Shown: positions 1 through 13,700, counted from the first letter of the stretch. The stretch is 64,000 nt of DNA from Glossina fuscipes (GCF_014805625.2 NW_023998417.1:4833211-4897210), one strand, 5' to 3'. Notes: generated from the sequence alone by a model not told the origin. Translations and numbers: made by a program.

Positions 1-639
1 GGGGGGGGGTGTAATGGTGAAAATAGACAATAAAACACGGAGCAGTAACTAAAACGATAATTTCGGACAAGAAAGCAAAAAATTAAAATTCGACTAAAGG
101 AATTAACCACGAACAGGACAGTCGGTTAGCTTAAATGTAAATCCAGATGTAGAGTATCGTTGTTTCAAGATCAGTGACAATGAGAAGAGAAGAAAACAAA
201 TAAAGTTATATTTGGCTGCGGCCGAATCGCATACCCACCACTATGCTTTGCACATTCTATTCTCCAACTTCTTTTATTTGATATCCAAACGTAGCTGGTA
301 TTATTAAGGAAAAATTAATCGCGCTACCTATCATATCATAAGATTTTAGGCAGATTATACATATCTTCATTTGAGGAGTGTACACAAAATAGTTTCTGCC
401 TTGTTTGTCTTAAGACAAATAATAAGCATAAAACTTTAAAAAAAAGGAAAAAAAATAAAATTTTAATTATTCGTAATTTTCTCTGGGCATGGTTGATTGT
501 TTCCATTTTTGAACGTAATGAGAAGAGGGTTTCTTAAAGTAAATGTTTAGCCTTCTAACTCTAATAACTTCCGAGTAACGAGCAAAAACTCACAAATGTT
601 TGTTAAAAAAGACTGAGTTGCGTTTAGTTTACGCTCGAC

Positions 640-880
640 TACGGTTCCTGCTCTGACCAATTTGGTTTATTTTCAATACCGACCTCCGTGCAAAAACTTA
701 TAACGTTTCTATCAAATTTGAAGTTGACATGTTCATTTTTGCGACCAGTTGTGTGCCATAAACGCAACACACAGATCAACAGACGGACAGACATGGCTAA
801 ATGAACTCGGAATTTCACGCTGATCAAGCATATATATATATATACTTTGTAAGGTCTTTGATGCTTCCTTTTTGGGTGCT
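640..880. repeat. dispersed repeat, copy 1 (partner at about 35990-36240)
   Basis: This segment aligns by eye with 35990-36240. Shared blocks in the same order are CAAATTTGAAGT (about 713), TTCATTTTT (about 731), ACGGACAGAC (about 783), GCTGATCAAG (about 820) and a closing block ending CTTCCT after a TA-rich stretch. Such tails, with a tetramer-like GGAC motif followed by GATCAAGAATATATA, are widespread in fly genomes from memory, but I do not assert a family name. Divergence between the copies is substantial, so both look old. A 62-codon antisense ORF lies inside and is not treated as a gene. Confidence 0.6.
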
Positions 881-2450
881 ATATATATGAGCATACCTTA
901 CAGTAAGCAGCGAGGAGAAAAAACGTGATGTTAGTCCACTATCTAGTGGAAAAATTAATTTACAGTTCACTCATTCATTTATTAAATAATATTCTAAAGG
1001 AAAATAAATTTAAATGTCTTCTAATAGTCAACAGTCAATGGTCGAGCGACCATGGACTTGCAATTAATATTTATAAAATGCAAAAAGAACTGAGTAAACA
1101 CTTATGATATTTTACAAATTTAATTTTTCGCTATTTTATCCAAGCACATATAATATGAAGGGATGATCATATAATATAAAATCTCATACAAGCAAGCAAG
1201 CATACGCATTGCCAAGCACATATATATCTTAGTTTTCATCATCCTTTTCATTCTGTCGTTTAATCTATTATGCTTTCCCTCTGTCAACTGTTGATAACAC
1301 ACAATCTATTAAAGAAAATGTTGCTAACATTTCAAGAGGTTTAACTATATAATATCAGTATAAACATTTTGCATTAAAAAAAAAAAATAATAATAATTAC
1401 ATATAATGTTTTCTTAAACTTTGTTGTTAAAATGAAGATAGGTATGTACGCACACGACATGAAATGCACGGGGGTCGGGGCATATGTACACACGCGCGCA
1501 CATTTCCTCTAAACAAGGAAGTTGTGCTGTTGTTTCAAGTTAAATGTATTCGTTTGCAAACATAAAGCACACACGTAAAGCTTTTTAATTGAATCCACTT
1601 AGCACAAGCAAACATACACTCTTTAGTTACTCATTTACCGCATTTTAATACTTTTTTGATGATGAAATTAAAAGAGAAAATATGCGCTTTAGAACGAATT
1701 TTCAACACCCAGCGCAAATATGTAAGGGCACATAATTGATCACATCGATCTTTGATAGAGAGTGGACATAGAAACATAGTCTTTCGTCGAGCATTTTTGC
1801 GTGCGCATTTTAATGATCTTCGAAATACCGGCTAATATTTAATTAGGGATTTTTCGCTTATTATCAAAATTAATTTGAGAGAGCATCACAACAGCTCAGT
1901 TGACATGGCTCAAATCTCAACTTTATATTCTAAAGGATGGGGGGGAAGAGAGAAAAGCGAAATATTTAAGGACCTCCGGAGAACGAATCTACCTCTACTG
2001 TTAACCACATATTAAATCTTATTTGATTTGCTTAGCTTAAAAGCTTAATGGAAATATCCAAATTACTAGTGGACTCATTTCCTTGTCCTTTCCTCACTTT
2101 TACTAAGGGGCGGGTCTAATTAAATTGCAAAAGGTAACTTATTATATATATATATATAATATATATATATGTGTTTCAGCTTAACACACTGATAAAGATA
2201 AAAAACAAACCAAATTCCTTTTAGTCGTTATGTTAGATTAACGTAACATTACTCGCTTCAGTCACAAGTATAAATATGTGGTTAGAGAATGAATTAAGGG
2301 TAATATTAAAAACAACGTAAAGCTGTTAAGTCAGCAACATTAAAATGAAATAAAAAATGGGACTTCTTTATAGGAAAATTCAACATACTTTACGCCAGTA
2401 AAACAAAGCGATACTCAAAAATTATTTAATTAATTTTCATAAAGAAATCT

Positions 2451-2454
<4 letters not shown>

Positions 2455-2495
<41 letters not shown>
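2455..2495. repeat. (AT)n microsatellite
   Basis: An uninterrupted AT tract of about 40 bp; the ORF that starts in it reads alternating Tyr-Ile. Confidence 0.95.
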
Positions 2496-2498
<3 letters not shown>

Positions 2499-3335
2499 CC
2501 CCCCTCTACTAGAATATATTTGCTTTTAAGTTTTGCTCACAAAATACATAAATTCGCGAAACTTGTAAACATTACGTCTTTATGTCACAGAAAAGGAAGG
2601 AATTTTCATTATTTTTTACGTCAACATGAAATGCTTAAAAAAAAAAAAACAAAGGCGATCTATTTTTGCCTTTTAGCTCACGAAGCATATAATCTGTCGC
2701 TCAATGAAAACAGCATTAACAAGTTGTTAAGTTGTTGTCTAAAGCGGAAACAACGGAAGCCGCCGTTTGTAACTTACGTTAGGGGATACGTGTAAAAGTG
2801 TGCAAACGCTAAATGTATTTAAAAAGAAAATATCTTAAAACTAATGGAATTTTCATTACGTTGTCTCATTCTATTTTGTAGGTACGATTCGAAGATTCGA
2901 AATATTGCATTCGCCAAATAAAGTGTATATTTTAATACGTTCAACCTAGAAAAGATATCGCATTACTGCACATTACTGCCCCGAAAAACAGAAGCCTTTT
3001 CTTGACTTTATATCTTGGCGTGGCTGGCTATTGTTCTATTACAAAATTATAAAAACGACGTTATGTTTACGTTCCATTATATACAGGAAAGCAAAGTCAG
3101 GCAGATTAATACTCGCGGTGTCTCAAATTGTGGCAGATATTAGAAATTTCGTATATATTTTCCTATATAATAGTAGGTAGGCAGAAATGGAGTGAAAGAG
3201 CAGCAAAATATGCTTGTAATCGCACTCGTAAACAGGAATTAAAACCGCTTAGATTTATTGTTACGTTAATCGTCCGATAATATTCATTAAAAGTTGAACG
3301 AAAATGCAATATCCATTGGTTAATTGACACGCCTA

Positions 3336-3735
3336 CTGTAGATACGACCCGCGGTGATAAACTATGCTTTTGGGGGGAGCATAGTTGTGCCGTAACTCTC
3401 ACCTCTCCGTGGTGACCCGTGGTGGGGGGTGGCGACCCGTGGAAATGATCTGTGAACGGCTTGAATTATATATAACTGGTGGTCGTAACTGAACACGTAA
3501 AGGACGTTGATGAAGCCCGCCCGCCATGTCAGATGTTTAACTCGAAGAAGGGTTGTTCAGTGTTGGCTACCCGTGATTGTACGGTTGATCCGTAGGCAAG
3601 GCTAGTTTATAGGGGGGTTTGCCTAATTGCGCCGGTTATACGCAATTAACCCGTGCGCCGGATGCCGTGATGTAAAGTTTATAACAGGCGCTCACGTTAA
3701 ATTAAAGTAACATCTGTAGATATGACCCAACAGCC
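3336..3735. other. GC-rich structured island bounded by a direct repeat
   Basis: This is the most G+C-rich few hundred bases in the area. It is bracketed by CTGTAGATACGACCC at 3336-3350 and CTGTAGATATGACCC at 3714-3728, which are 14 of 15 identical and 378 bp apart. Inside are a hairpin at 3360-3386 (8-bp stem AACTATGC/GCATAGTT with a G-rich loop), three copies of GACCCGYGG (3346, 3414, 3434), and two copies of GCGCCGG (about 3629 and 3654). No convincing ORF is present. It may be the end of an old retroelement, a structured noncoding RNA, or a duplicated unit; the sequence alone does not decide. Confidence 0.45.
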
Positions 3736-5412
3736 GCCAGCTCGATTTCTTGCGGTCTTCTTCTCAAAAGATGCCACGAATTTTAAGTCCTATATTGCTA
3801 TATATTACTCTGTTAACCGAAAAGTCTAACCTATAGTAGAGTAGTTAAGATGTCCGATTGTCTGATATAGGAGATCTAGATTCGATAGATCGTAACTTTG
3901 CACTTTACTACGATTTAAGGAAAAATATTTCCTGCTAAACTACTTGCACGGCCTGTGTGTACATGAGCGCATTTCAATCTAAAGCTTGAATTGTACCCAG
4001 CAAAAGTCCAGGCTCTACCTTTTCAAGAATTATCAGTTTTTTTTCAAAGTACCTGCACTTTAACCGTGTTTCGACCGAACTGCCCTGGACACACTGTCTA
4101 GCGATTTGCATTCTGAATGAAGTCACTTCAATTTATAATCTTACCGTCGCTGATCATAACAGAAAATGTCTTCCCTTAACGCATAGATTTTGTGAGTTTG
4201 TATGGAATATATGCTAATCCAAAATAAATGACAAAAAGTACAAAACTAAAATATAGTGATTTAGGACGTCGCCTTTGGGTTGTCGCTTGCAATATCTTAG
4301 AATTTGTTTTTTACAAAATATAAAATTTTTAAGCCAAAATCGGATAGTGTTTTACTAACTCGTTTTTGTTTAAAAGATTTTTAATTTTTATTCTTGGATG
4401 CAATTTGGTTCAAAAAATGCAATTTTTCTAATGAAAGGTGCTTCTACTGCACCGTGATAACAACTGCATTAAATGCCAACATATATATATATAAAGAATA
4501 TAGCGCGATAAGGTCAACTTTCGTAAAGTAAAATTGTGTTACTAACTCATAATATGTTACTATGTGTCTGAGCGACGAAATAGTATTATCTCTTATTAAT
4601 AAAATTGTCTCGACTTTCCAAGATATTCATATTATCATAGTCCAATTATCTTAAAGGAATTTCACTTAAGACAGCTTGCTATTCGATAAGTAACCGAAGT
4701 CAACAAACCAAGTAAGCTCTTTACAATCTTTTAGATAAATAAGTTGCGTTCAAAGCAAACAAAAAAGAAGATGCAAACATTCATTTCATATTTCATGCTT
4801 TCCTTTTTTCCTCTCTCCATATAGAAGAATATACCTCAGCGCATTCCTTAAGGTAATGCACAGACATAATGACGCCTTAATATGCCATCGAAAAATACTT
4901 GAAATGATTATTAATTTTAGTAGGTTACAACCCTCTTTGACTTTAAATAGTTATGTTATAATATGTAATCTACACGCCCTTTACTGTTATGTTATAAAAC
5001 ATATAAATAGCTTTTAAATTCAATCGTACATACACGCATACATATAATAAAGTCATGTGTACACGACTAACAAAGCCAAGCTGCCCTGCATAAAATAACC
5101 GAATAAAATGCATATTTTAGCTTTATGATATAAATATGTGTAAGTGTACGAGAGTAACGTAATTTCCATTATTATTCCTTTGTATGTATTAAGGCAATCG
5201 GTGTAAATAGATATATGTATATGAATATATATATATATATATGTATATGTGCATGTATATGCATATTTAAGTTATATTTATATGTATACATATATGTTAT
5301 TAAGAGTATATACATTATATATCACGTATTTATCCCACAAATCCACAAATCCCAAAGTGTATTGACGTAATTTTACAACAAGAACTCAATAAACATAATA
5401 ATATGTACATTA

Positions 5413-5449
<37 letters not shown>

Positions 5450-6250
5450 GTATATGTAATGTATGTATTTCACTATAATGGTATCGGACCATCAAACGAA
5501 TAAAGATTTACCCATACTGCTGACACCGAGCAGCTACACACCAAAAATAATATACATTAAAATTTTCGTAAACTATCGAAAAAGATTATCATGCCACACA
5601 CACGGGTTTGTGCAAAAACCGAATAACCAAAAGCGGTCACTTTGGCGTAAAGTACAATAAATTTATCACACTGCACACTGCACAATGGCATACTGGCAAT
5701 CTAGCTTTCTTTCTCCCTCTCTCATTTTTCGCTCATCTCTCTTTCACTCGCTAGTTCTCTCTTCTTTGCCTGTCTTTCTATTTTACCGAAATTAAAGGGC
5801 AAAGATGCTGATGGAAACGAGAGAAGTAAGTATTACTATACTGGTAACCGAACCACACAAAGAACATTTTCAACCAAAGGGGAATTCAACTGCATTTTTA
5901 TATTTTGGTATTTATATATGTGCGAGTAACTACTACTACTGAAGCTCTCTAAAGCTGTAACGTATAGCTTGGCACGATCACGTTGTGTCAAGTGTCACTA
6001 AAAGTTTGTGTTGGTCAAGAGGGGCTTAAGTGAAAATTTATTACATTAACAGTAACTAACCGAACTCAACTGAACTGAACTGAACTGAATTGGACTGTAC
6101 CGTACTGTACGGCACTGCTCTGTTTTGCACAAAGATATGAGACTCCAGAAATGACACATTCATATATCTTACATATGTATATATATATGTATTTTATTTT
6201 TTTACTTTTTGTATACTTATTTTTATTGCTTTTAAGTAAGTAAAATATGT
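3736..6250. other. noncoding stretch with TA microsatellites and an AACTG tandem repeat
   Basis: No gene is supported. Notable simple repeats are (TA)n at about 5226-5244 and 5416-5446, and a pentanucleotide AACTG array at about 6063-6116 that degrades into ACTGT and ACGGC variants. If the SAM-domain gene at 6429-6800 continues downstream on the minus strand, this stretch is its first intron or part of it. I could not identify the next exon. Confidence 0.5.
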
Positions 6251-6254
6251 GTCA

Positions 6255-6809
<555 letters not shown>

Positions 6810-7103
6810 TCACGTAATTTGTGGCGCTACGGTAATATCAAGCGGTGCAAAACTTACTTTTGGCACTTTAAGGGCAGATTTCAATTTAGTGGTAGTGGTA
6901 TTCGATGACGAACAAGTTGATGATGTGGTCGAATTTGTCGGTGTCTCAATGCTAATTGCCGCCACACCAACCGATATATTACTAATAAGCGATGATATAC
7001 CGGTTGTCGGTGTTGTCGTCGTCGTTGATATAAAATTAACACTTAATCCTGAGGAGGCGGCCTGACTAGCTGCTTGACTAGTATTAACTAATGTTGCCTT
7101 CAT
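6810..7103 (-). CDS. Ser/Thr-rich ORF upstream of and in frame with the SAM exon
   Basis: The ORF is 97 codons, ends in TGA at 6812-6810, and only three codons (Tyr-Ser-Asn) separate that stop from the SAM start in the same frame. It is rich in Ser, Thr and Ala, has a TTTTT-PTTG run, and ends with a denser Lys-Pro segment (KLKSALKVPKVSF). Thr and Ser are encoded by mixed codons, which argues mildly for protein-level selection rather than a bare microsatellite. The ATG context at 7103 (TGCT-ATG) is weaker than that of the SAM ORF. Three readings remain open: an upstream ORF that dampens translation, an N-terminal extension reached by stop-codon readthrough, or 5' UTR sequence with a chance ORF. 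Antisense ORFs over the same bases are shadows. Confidence 0.4.
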   Translation of the reverse strand: MKATLVNTSQAASQAASSGLSVNFISTTTTTPTTGISSLISNISVGVAAISIETPTNSTTSSTCSSSNTTTTKLKSALKVPKVSFAPLDITVAPQIT

Positions 7104-8130
7104 AGCAACGTTTTATCTATTGCTAAAGGATATGGTGGTGGTGACGACGGCGGCGACGGCAACGGCGACGACGTCCAATGCAGGTAGGTAATGATGGTGG
7201 TATGAATTACACAGAATAGGCAATAAGACTATTTTAAATAAAGAAAATATATAACATTTAATTGAATTTTAAATATTTCTTCTATTTCTTGTTCGATTAA
7301 TAAATAAATCGGATAATATGAAAAACTTATAGATATATATTATAATATTGCATACATAGATGAAAAGCCAGCAATGCTTATGAGTTATATTGTTAACCAA
7401 GCATATGACACATTACAGGAAAAGGGAAATCAATTTAAAGCAAGAGATAAGATATATTATATAATATACAAAAGCATATATATATATATATATATATATA
7501 AGAAAGAAGAATGTGTCATGTTATGTTAAAAAAATGAACTCCGGCTATCTCATCTATATATGTCTCTTAAGACGACTACTAAACTCTCTCTTAACGTGTC
7601 TTTTGTATATCTCTCAATAATACACTGAAGTCATCTGTCGCCCCTCCTCCACCTTCTCCCTATACGTTGTGGATGGAACATTAGAACATCATTCTTCATG
7701 TATATGCAGCAGATATATATAATATTTCTTCTGAATGTATTTATTATGCCCAAGGAGCAAGCGTTGTTGTGATACCACACAAAATATTTGTTTTTAAGAT
7801 GAATGCACTTAAAGTATTTATAATGAAATATATTTAATGATAAAAAGGTGTTGTTGATGTTGATGTTGTTAGTTCTGTTCCTGTATACTATACTATTTTG
7901 CTTATTGTTGTATGGCCAAACTGCAGTTTTAAAACAAGATAATAATATATACACAACAATATAAAATTATATATATTTTATTATCATATGTGCGTTATAT
8001 ATACACGAAAATGCACAGTTTTATTAGACTAATCCTTCAAAAATTGTATTCAAATTTAAAATGAAATTAATTCGATTTTAATTCTAAATTAACATTTGCC
8101 AGATGTTAACTCAGAAAAATATATGCATAC
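7104..8130. other. noncoding stretch upstream of the SAM gene
   Basis: This should hold the 5' UTR or promoter of the minus-strand SAM gene, but no TATA box or initiator stands out. A GGYGAC/CGGCGACGG triplet-rich patch lies at about 7135-7175, and a pyrimidine-poor possible acceptor (TTTAG on the minus strand, near 7119) precedes the upstream ORF. A (TA)n tract is at about 7478-7500. No further gene is supported. Confidence 0.5.
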
Positions 8131-8640
8131 AAATTGTGCGGAGCCAAAATCGGACCTCATTTTGGCCTCACAGTTTCTCCGTCTCTGGTGGAGGGGCACG
8201 AGTGCTAGAATAAGTTAGAGATTAAGTAGCATGAGAGCGCTCTGATAGGCTAAGAGTAGGCTGTGATAGACTAAGAGTAGGCTAAAGTAGACTAAGAGAA
8301 GTTGAGTAAGCTACAAAGTAAGTGGGATTAGGAAGCTAGGTTAGGAGTCAACTAGAGAGTAAGTAGAGATAAACAAAGGGAAATTAGATTAGTAAGTTAA
8401 GCTTAAGGGAGTTGAGTTGAGTTTAGGCTGTAGAAGGAAGTCGGTTGCGAGAGTCGAGACCCAGCATACTAGAATATGCGATTGTTGTAGGTTGTGAACT
8501 TGTGAGTGAAATATTAAACAATAAAAATGAAGAACCAAAATATAGACTTTCTTGTGATCGAAAACCTGACCCGCTGACGTACCCCAGCCCCAGGTCCGGG
8601 CAATTTAAGCTCTCACGAAATACAGTAATAGCATAGTAGC
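8131..8640 (+). repeat. LTR-like, purine-rich island (candidate solo LTR or element fragment)
   Basis: The segment starts near TGTGCGGAGCC, carries an imperfect 21-bp tandem motif around TAGRCTAAGAGTAGGCT at about 8241-8305, a long A/G-rich stretch with many AAG and TAG steps, and an AATAAA signal near 8520. It is bounded by AT-rich DNA. These are general traits of retroelement long terminal repeats, but I did not find a clean target-site duplication or a second copy, so the boundaries and the LTR reading are tentative. The 63-codon ORF inside is not convincing. Confidence 0.25.
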
Positions 8641-9960
8641 GTATGTAAAGTAATACTAGTTCAGAATTATTAATAGAGTTTTCTTATTGCGTTGTCTATA
8701 AACACTGAGAATATGATTTCGGCGATTTCGTCAAATCACTGAAATTTACACATCGCATTCAATGTAATTGCATTAGCAAAATTAATAAATAAATATAAAA
8801 TTATTAACCATTTAAGTGAAACAAACAATTAACTTATGCGTCTAGAATGCTTCTGTTATTTGATGACAAAATGATGATTGATGATGCAAAAGCTTTCATA
8901 CAATCATTACGCGATGATTTTTTTTTTTACAGGTTTAAATAAAAAATAACTGATACAATGTTTTTAAAAATTCCCACCTTTAATAGTTTCATTGAAATTG
9001 TTAATAAATTACTTTTATTTTATTTAATTAACATTATTTGCATTAATTACCACAATTGCTACCACATGTTATCCCCTCTTTAACTAATAATCCTTTAATT
9101 AGTAATTTACAGTGATAAAATTATAACTACTACACCTGCTTATGGTGCCAAGGATATATATTAAGTAAGCTTGTGCAGATGGTAAGCAACACCCATAAGA
9201 GCCACCAGATAGATCCAATTTTTATTATGCTAAGTAAATTTACCTTTTGTCCGTCCAGTTTTCTTGTGTTCAAGTTGCAGATTGTCATTTTAAGAAAATT
9301 TTAATGAAATGTTAATACATCCCCTCTCCCCACAACCTATGAAAATATTTCGAATCCAATCTTTTTTCTGATCATTTCCCATTTAATTTGAACGGTCGTT
9401 TTATGAACATAACTGTATTAAGCAAAATTGAAGTAGGATCCGCGTCTCGCTAAATGTTTTTTAACTTGTTTGTTTTTTAACTTAATAAATGCAACAAAAT
9501 ATATATAGATATTCAGTAAAAAATATGCGAGAAGCAATTAGCAAGCAATTTTGTAAATAAGAAATAGACGATTCTCTCAAAGCAGCTATCAATCATATAG
9601 GAGGGAATATATCTGATAGTTTTAAATATAAAAAAACACTTTTGTGATGAAAATTTTTTTCGATTCCTAGTTGAAATGTCACGAAAATTTTTGAATTTGC
9701 CTAAATTTCACGAAAATTTTGAACATGATACAACTTGAGGATTTGGCGCTTAATTATTTTATTGATTGACTTCGACATGGAAAATATTTAAATGGAAGTA
9801 CGGAGAGGTCCATCACAAGTGAAAACTTTCTCTATCTATAGCGAAGCGCACGGAAAAGAATTTTACTGTAATTCTATAAATACTTTATAGCATAAGGTTT
9901 GATAAAAATTTTTTTTTTTTTTTGTTTTTCAATGTAAACCCGATTATAGCTTTTTCAGAC
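8641..9960. other. AT-rich noncoding stretch
   Basis: I see no gene, RNA or clear mobile element here. It contains scattered T and A runs (for example about 8921-8931 and 9910-9922) and no ORF with coding character. Confidence 0.6.
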
Positions 9961-9984
9961 TTATTAGGATATTATACAAGTAAA

Positions 9985-10690
9985 AAATGAAGTGGAAGAG
10001 AGGTGTAAAAAAAGCTGGAGAAGAGAAGTGAAGAACAAGTAAAAAAGGAAGTGGAAGAGAAGTGTAAAAAAAATTGGAGAAGAGAAGTGGACAACAACAG
10101 AAAAAAGAAATGAAAGATAAATAAAAAAAATAAGTGGAAGAGAAGCGGAAAACAAGTAAAAAAAGAATTGGAAAAGAAGTAGAAAAGAAGTGTAAAAAAA
10201 GCTAAAGAAGAGAGAGAAGTAGAGGAGAAGTGGAATAGAAGTGGAATAGAAGTGGAATAGAAGTGGAAGAGAAGTAGAAGAGAAGTAGAAGAGAAGTAGA
10301 GGAGAAGTAGAGGAGAAGTGTAGGAGAAGTAGAGGAAAAGTGGAAGAGAAGTAGAGGAGAAGTGGAAGAAAAGTGGAAGTGAAGAGTAGTGGAAGAGAAG
10401 TGGAAGAAAAGTGGAAGAGAAGTGGAAGAAAAGTGGCAGAGAAGTTAAAAGAAATTGAAAATTCAAGCGAAAATTCAAGTGAAAATTCAAATGAACTGAA
10501 AAGGCAACTGAAAGAACAAGCAAAAGGATGAGCGAAATAACTAGTCAAAGGACAAGTGAAGGGACAAGTAAAAGGACAAGTGAAGGGACAAGTAAAAGGA
10601 CAACTGAAAAGGGCAAGTGAAAGGACTCGTGAAATAGAAGTGAAAGGTAAGTAGAACAAAAGTGGAAAAGAAGTGAAAATGAAACGGACA
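9985..10690 (+). repeat. polypurine minisatellite, 11-12 bp units
   Basis: About 700 bases are nearly all A and G on the plus strand. The middle part (about 10205-10450) is a tandem array with an 11-bp period, consensus AGAAGTGGAAG, with variants such as AGAAGTAGAGG and AGAAGTGGAAT. From about 10545 to 10625 the period becomes 12 bp, with AAGGACAAGTGA and AGGGACAAGTAA alternating. The first part (about 9985-10110) shows a longer unit of roughly 59 bp containing GTGTAAAAAAA. The minus strand therefore reads as long Phe-Ser-Leu ORFs in two frames, because a polypyrimidine strand contains almost no stop codons. I treat those ORFs as artefacts. Confidence 0.9.
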
Positions 10691-10751
10691 ACAAGTACCA
10701 GAGAAATGATTTTATCATTATTGTTATTATTATTATTACCCTAATGCGCAA

Positions 10752-13700
10752 AGTCGAAAATGCATCAAACGTTGTTAGAATCTATGACAAACTAAGCGCA
10801 CTAATCGCTAATTACAGTTGCTAATGCTATAGTTCCCTTTCGATAACGTTTTCGTGATCACTAGTTAAAAATGTTTTACAAACATCTTTGCAAACTAGGT
10901 CAACATCACTTTAAAGGGTGGTTCTCCTTGCTCTCTATAAATCAAATGTATTTTTTCTAGGTTATTAAGTCTGTTAACATCGTATCTTTGCAGATGAAAA
11001 ACCTTCAATTTTCGCCAAAAACCATAAAAACGTATGCGCACAAGCAAAAAAAGTATTATTGAGAAAAACAATTTGAATAAAATTTTCAAAGCTCGAGGAC
11101 CCAACTAATGTTTTCCTTTATGCGTCAACTATGTAAATATGTAAATAGGACAATACATTGAATAAGTGTTTTTAGAATTTGTTTACATAAATGCACTTTG
11201 ACTAACTAACTACTGAGAAACACGCACGTAAACAACACACTAACTAACATATATAAAGTGTAAAGGATTTCGATGTATTAGTTGAGCATATCGGAATTAA
11301 ATGCAATTTTTCTCACATTCTTAAATGTATTCACCTACACCTGCAGACATATATTTAGTACACACATACGTTCATATTATAACGAAAATCCAGTTAAGCT
11401 CTTATTCTTTGACGTTTATTTCTAAATAAATGTAGAAAATGTCTGCATATGTGCGGCTTCATGAGATGTCCCCTATGTGTGTAAAATAAAGCTACTTATA
11501 TAAATGACAAATGTACTTGGGTCAAATAACATTAAATAAGTATGTATGCGATGATGATATTCACTCAGCAAACCTACGAAATCCTTCATCCACAAAAATT
11601 CTTTTAATGCATAGAAACGTGGAAACATAACACAAAACGACCCACTTAACAAATACATATATATATATATATATATATTTATGCATGCATACAATATACC
11701 CCCGTCCATATGTACATAGAATAATTTTATCTATGTTTGTAACAAAAATGTCTACACACATATATTTAATGCGTACGTATTTATAAACACTTATATGTGT
11801 AATGATAAATAGTCAAATGTCTGAATGAATAACTGACGTGAACTAAACTATGAATGAATGCATGAATGTGTGTGAATCAAACTACAAATATATTCTATAC
11901 GATATAAATAAGAAGGCATATATTATAAGACTGTGATTTTTCTTGTAAAGATGTCCTTTCTTTAGATGCCAGAGATTATTTAATAGACATTCTGGGGAAA
12001 GAAAAAAAAAAAAAAAAAAAAAAAAAATTTACATTTCATATTCATTATGTATACATGACCTAACATGAAACACAAGAGCAATATTATAGACTCTCTTCCT
12101 TGGTTAACCATTCAGAATTCTTCAAGGAAGTAAAAAAAAGAAAAAAAACAAACCCAAAAACAATTTTTTCTGTCAAACTATGATTGTATTTAACGTCATC
12201 TCATAAAGAAAAAACAACAAAATCTTTATCATTCCTTGATAGCTTTGAGCTTAAGCTTACTTTATATACACATTCCTTTCGTTTTATCATCACCATCAGT
12301 GTGTGTCTCGAAGTGTTTAAAATATGGGAGAAACGGAATTGAAAAGAAACATTTTAGATAAAAAGTGAATAGTTTTCTCTATCGCATATGTTAAATCAAA
12401 TTCATATATATAGGCTTATGTACAGCAGGACTACAGATCATATTTTGGGCGACGTCATTCTTTTTCTTTAAGTAATTCCTCGAAATTCCACGCGCGCGCA
12501 ATTGTTTTGTAAAAAAGGCTCATTTGCTTGTATGATGCGAAAGCCTGAAATTTGCAAGATTCAAAATTCTTTTTAAAAAACATTAATCCACGATCATGTT
12601 TCTCTTGTACGAGTACACACACTATGCGAAAAATCATGGGATTCGCCTGTAAACGGTGATGTCTACACAACTATTATAATTACTACACAATATCCGAGGT
12701 GAAGAGCTTTTCAAAAAAATAATTCTGTTCTTTTATCCAGAAGAAGGATACATTGCTATGATAGAATTTTAAATTGTCCAAAAATGACGTTTTCGGTTAA
12801 TAGTTGTTTACATATAGTAGCATTACGAAATGCGATTTTTCGATGTGACAAGCAAAGCATTCTTTCCCTGTTCCCATAGCATTTATCTATCGAAAGACGT
12901 TGAGAATTTTGCGATAAATAAATGTACAAATTATTTATTATTCAATTATCAATTAAATAAGAAGAAGAGTTGCAAAATGCTTTCACATTCCCCACTGGCT
13001 GTAAGCCATGTAAAATAAGTGATTTTTTTTTTTTTTTATTTGAATTAGCTACATATTGCTAGTATTTTAGAGAGAGATGGCATATTGAAAAAATTATCTT
13101 TCGTGTTGTTACTCTACTTTAGACAGTTATAGTGCTTTACATCCGTGGCTTTCTATTGACGTTCTTCTCGTTCTAAGATAATTGGTTTAAAAATTATTTA
13201 AGAACGTACAATCTCTCCCAAAACAAACAAGTAAGCAAGCTGAAATTACTTTTCCCTCTATGCCAAAACTATCTATCCAATTCAGTCTGCTCAAAGCCTA
13301 TTAGTTTAAAATTTGTTCCAATCGCATTAATTTCGGTTTAGAATAACTTCGCTACCATGTGGATGGCCTTATTAAACAAAAATTTAGTTTAAGCATAGAA
13401 AATACGAGTGAATCGACTACTAATTCCCACAGTAAAACCGCTTAAAATTGTCATAGAGGGAAGATGATTGTGTCCGCCGCTTTATGCCTTGCACAAGACT
13501 TTATATTCATTGTCTAGGTTATGAAATTTAAAGCGGTAAGCAAAGAGTACGATGCAATGAACGCTGCGTTCGCGGACATAAGGAAAGAAATGTCACTTCT
13601 AGGAAAGCTCCGTCCCCCAAACTACAGAATCATTTGCAAACTTGTTTGAATACGTTTTCCTCAAAAGCTTGGATTGGAATCTATTGCTATGTTTTCTTAG

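Larger units (their letters stand above)
1..3335. other. AT-rich noncoding stretch
   Basis: No gene can be supported here. The stretch contains a perfect (AT) tract at about 2455-2495, a shorter one near 2143-2171, several A runs, and one copy of a dispersed repeat (640-880, listed separately). ORFs of 60-114 codons occur, but they start inside TA tracts or read Tyr-Ile runs, so they reflect base composition. The first ten bases are a G run at the window edge. Confidence 0.6.

Noticed and set aside
9964..10659. 231-codon and 183-codon minus-strand ORFs rich in Phe, Ser and Leu
   Set aside because: They read the pyrimidine strand of an 11-12 bp minisatellite, which lacks stop codons in several frames at once; the period is not a multiple of three.
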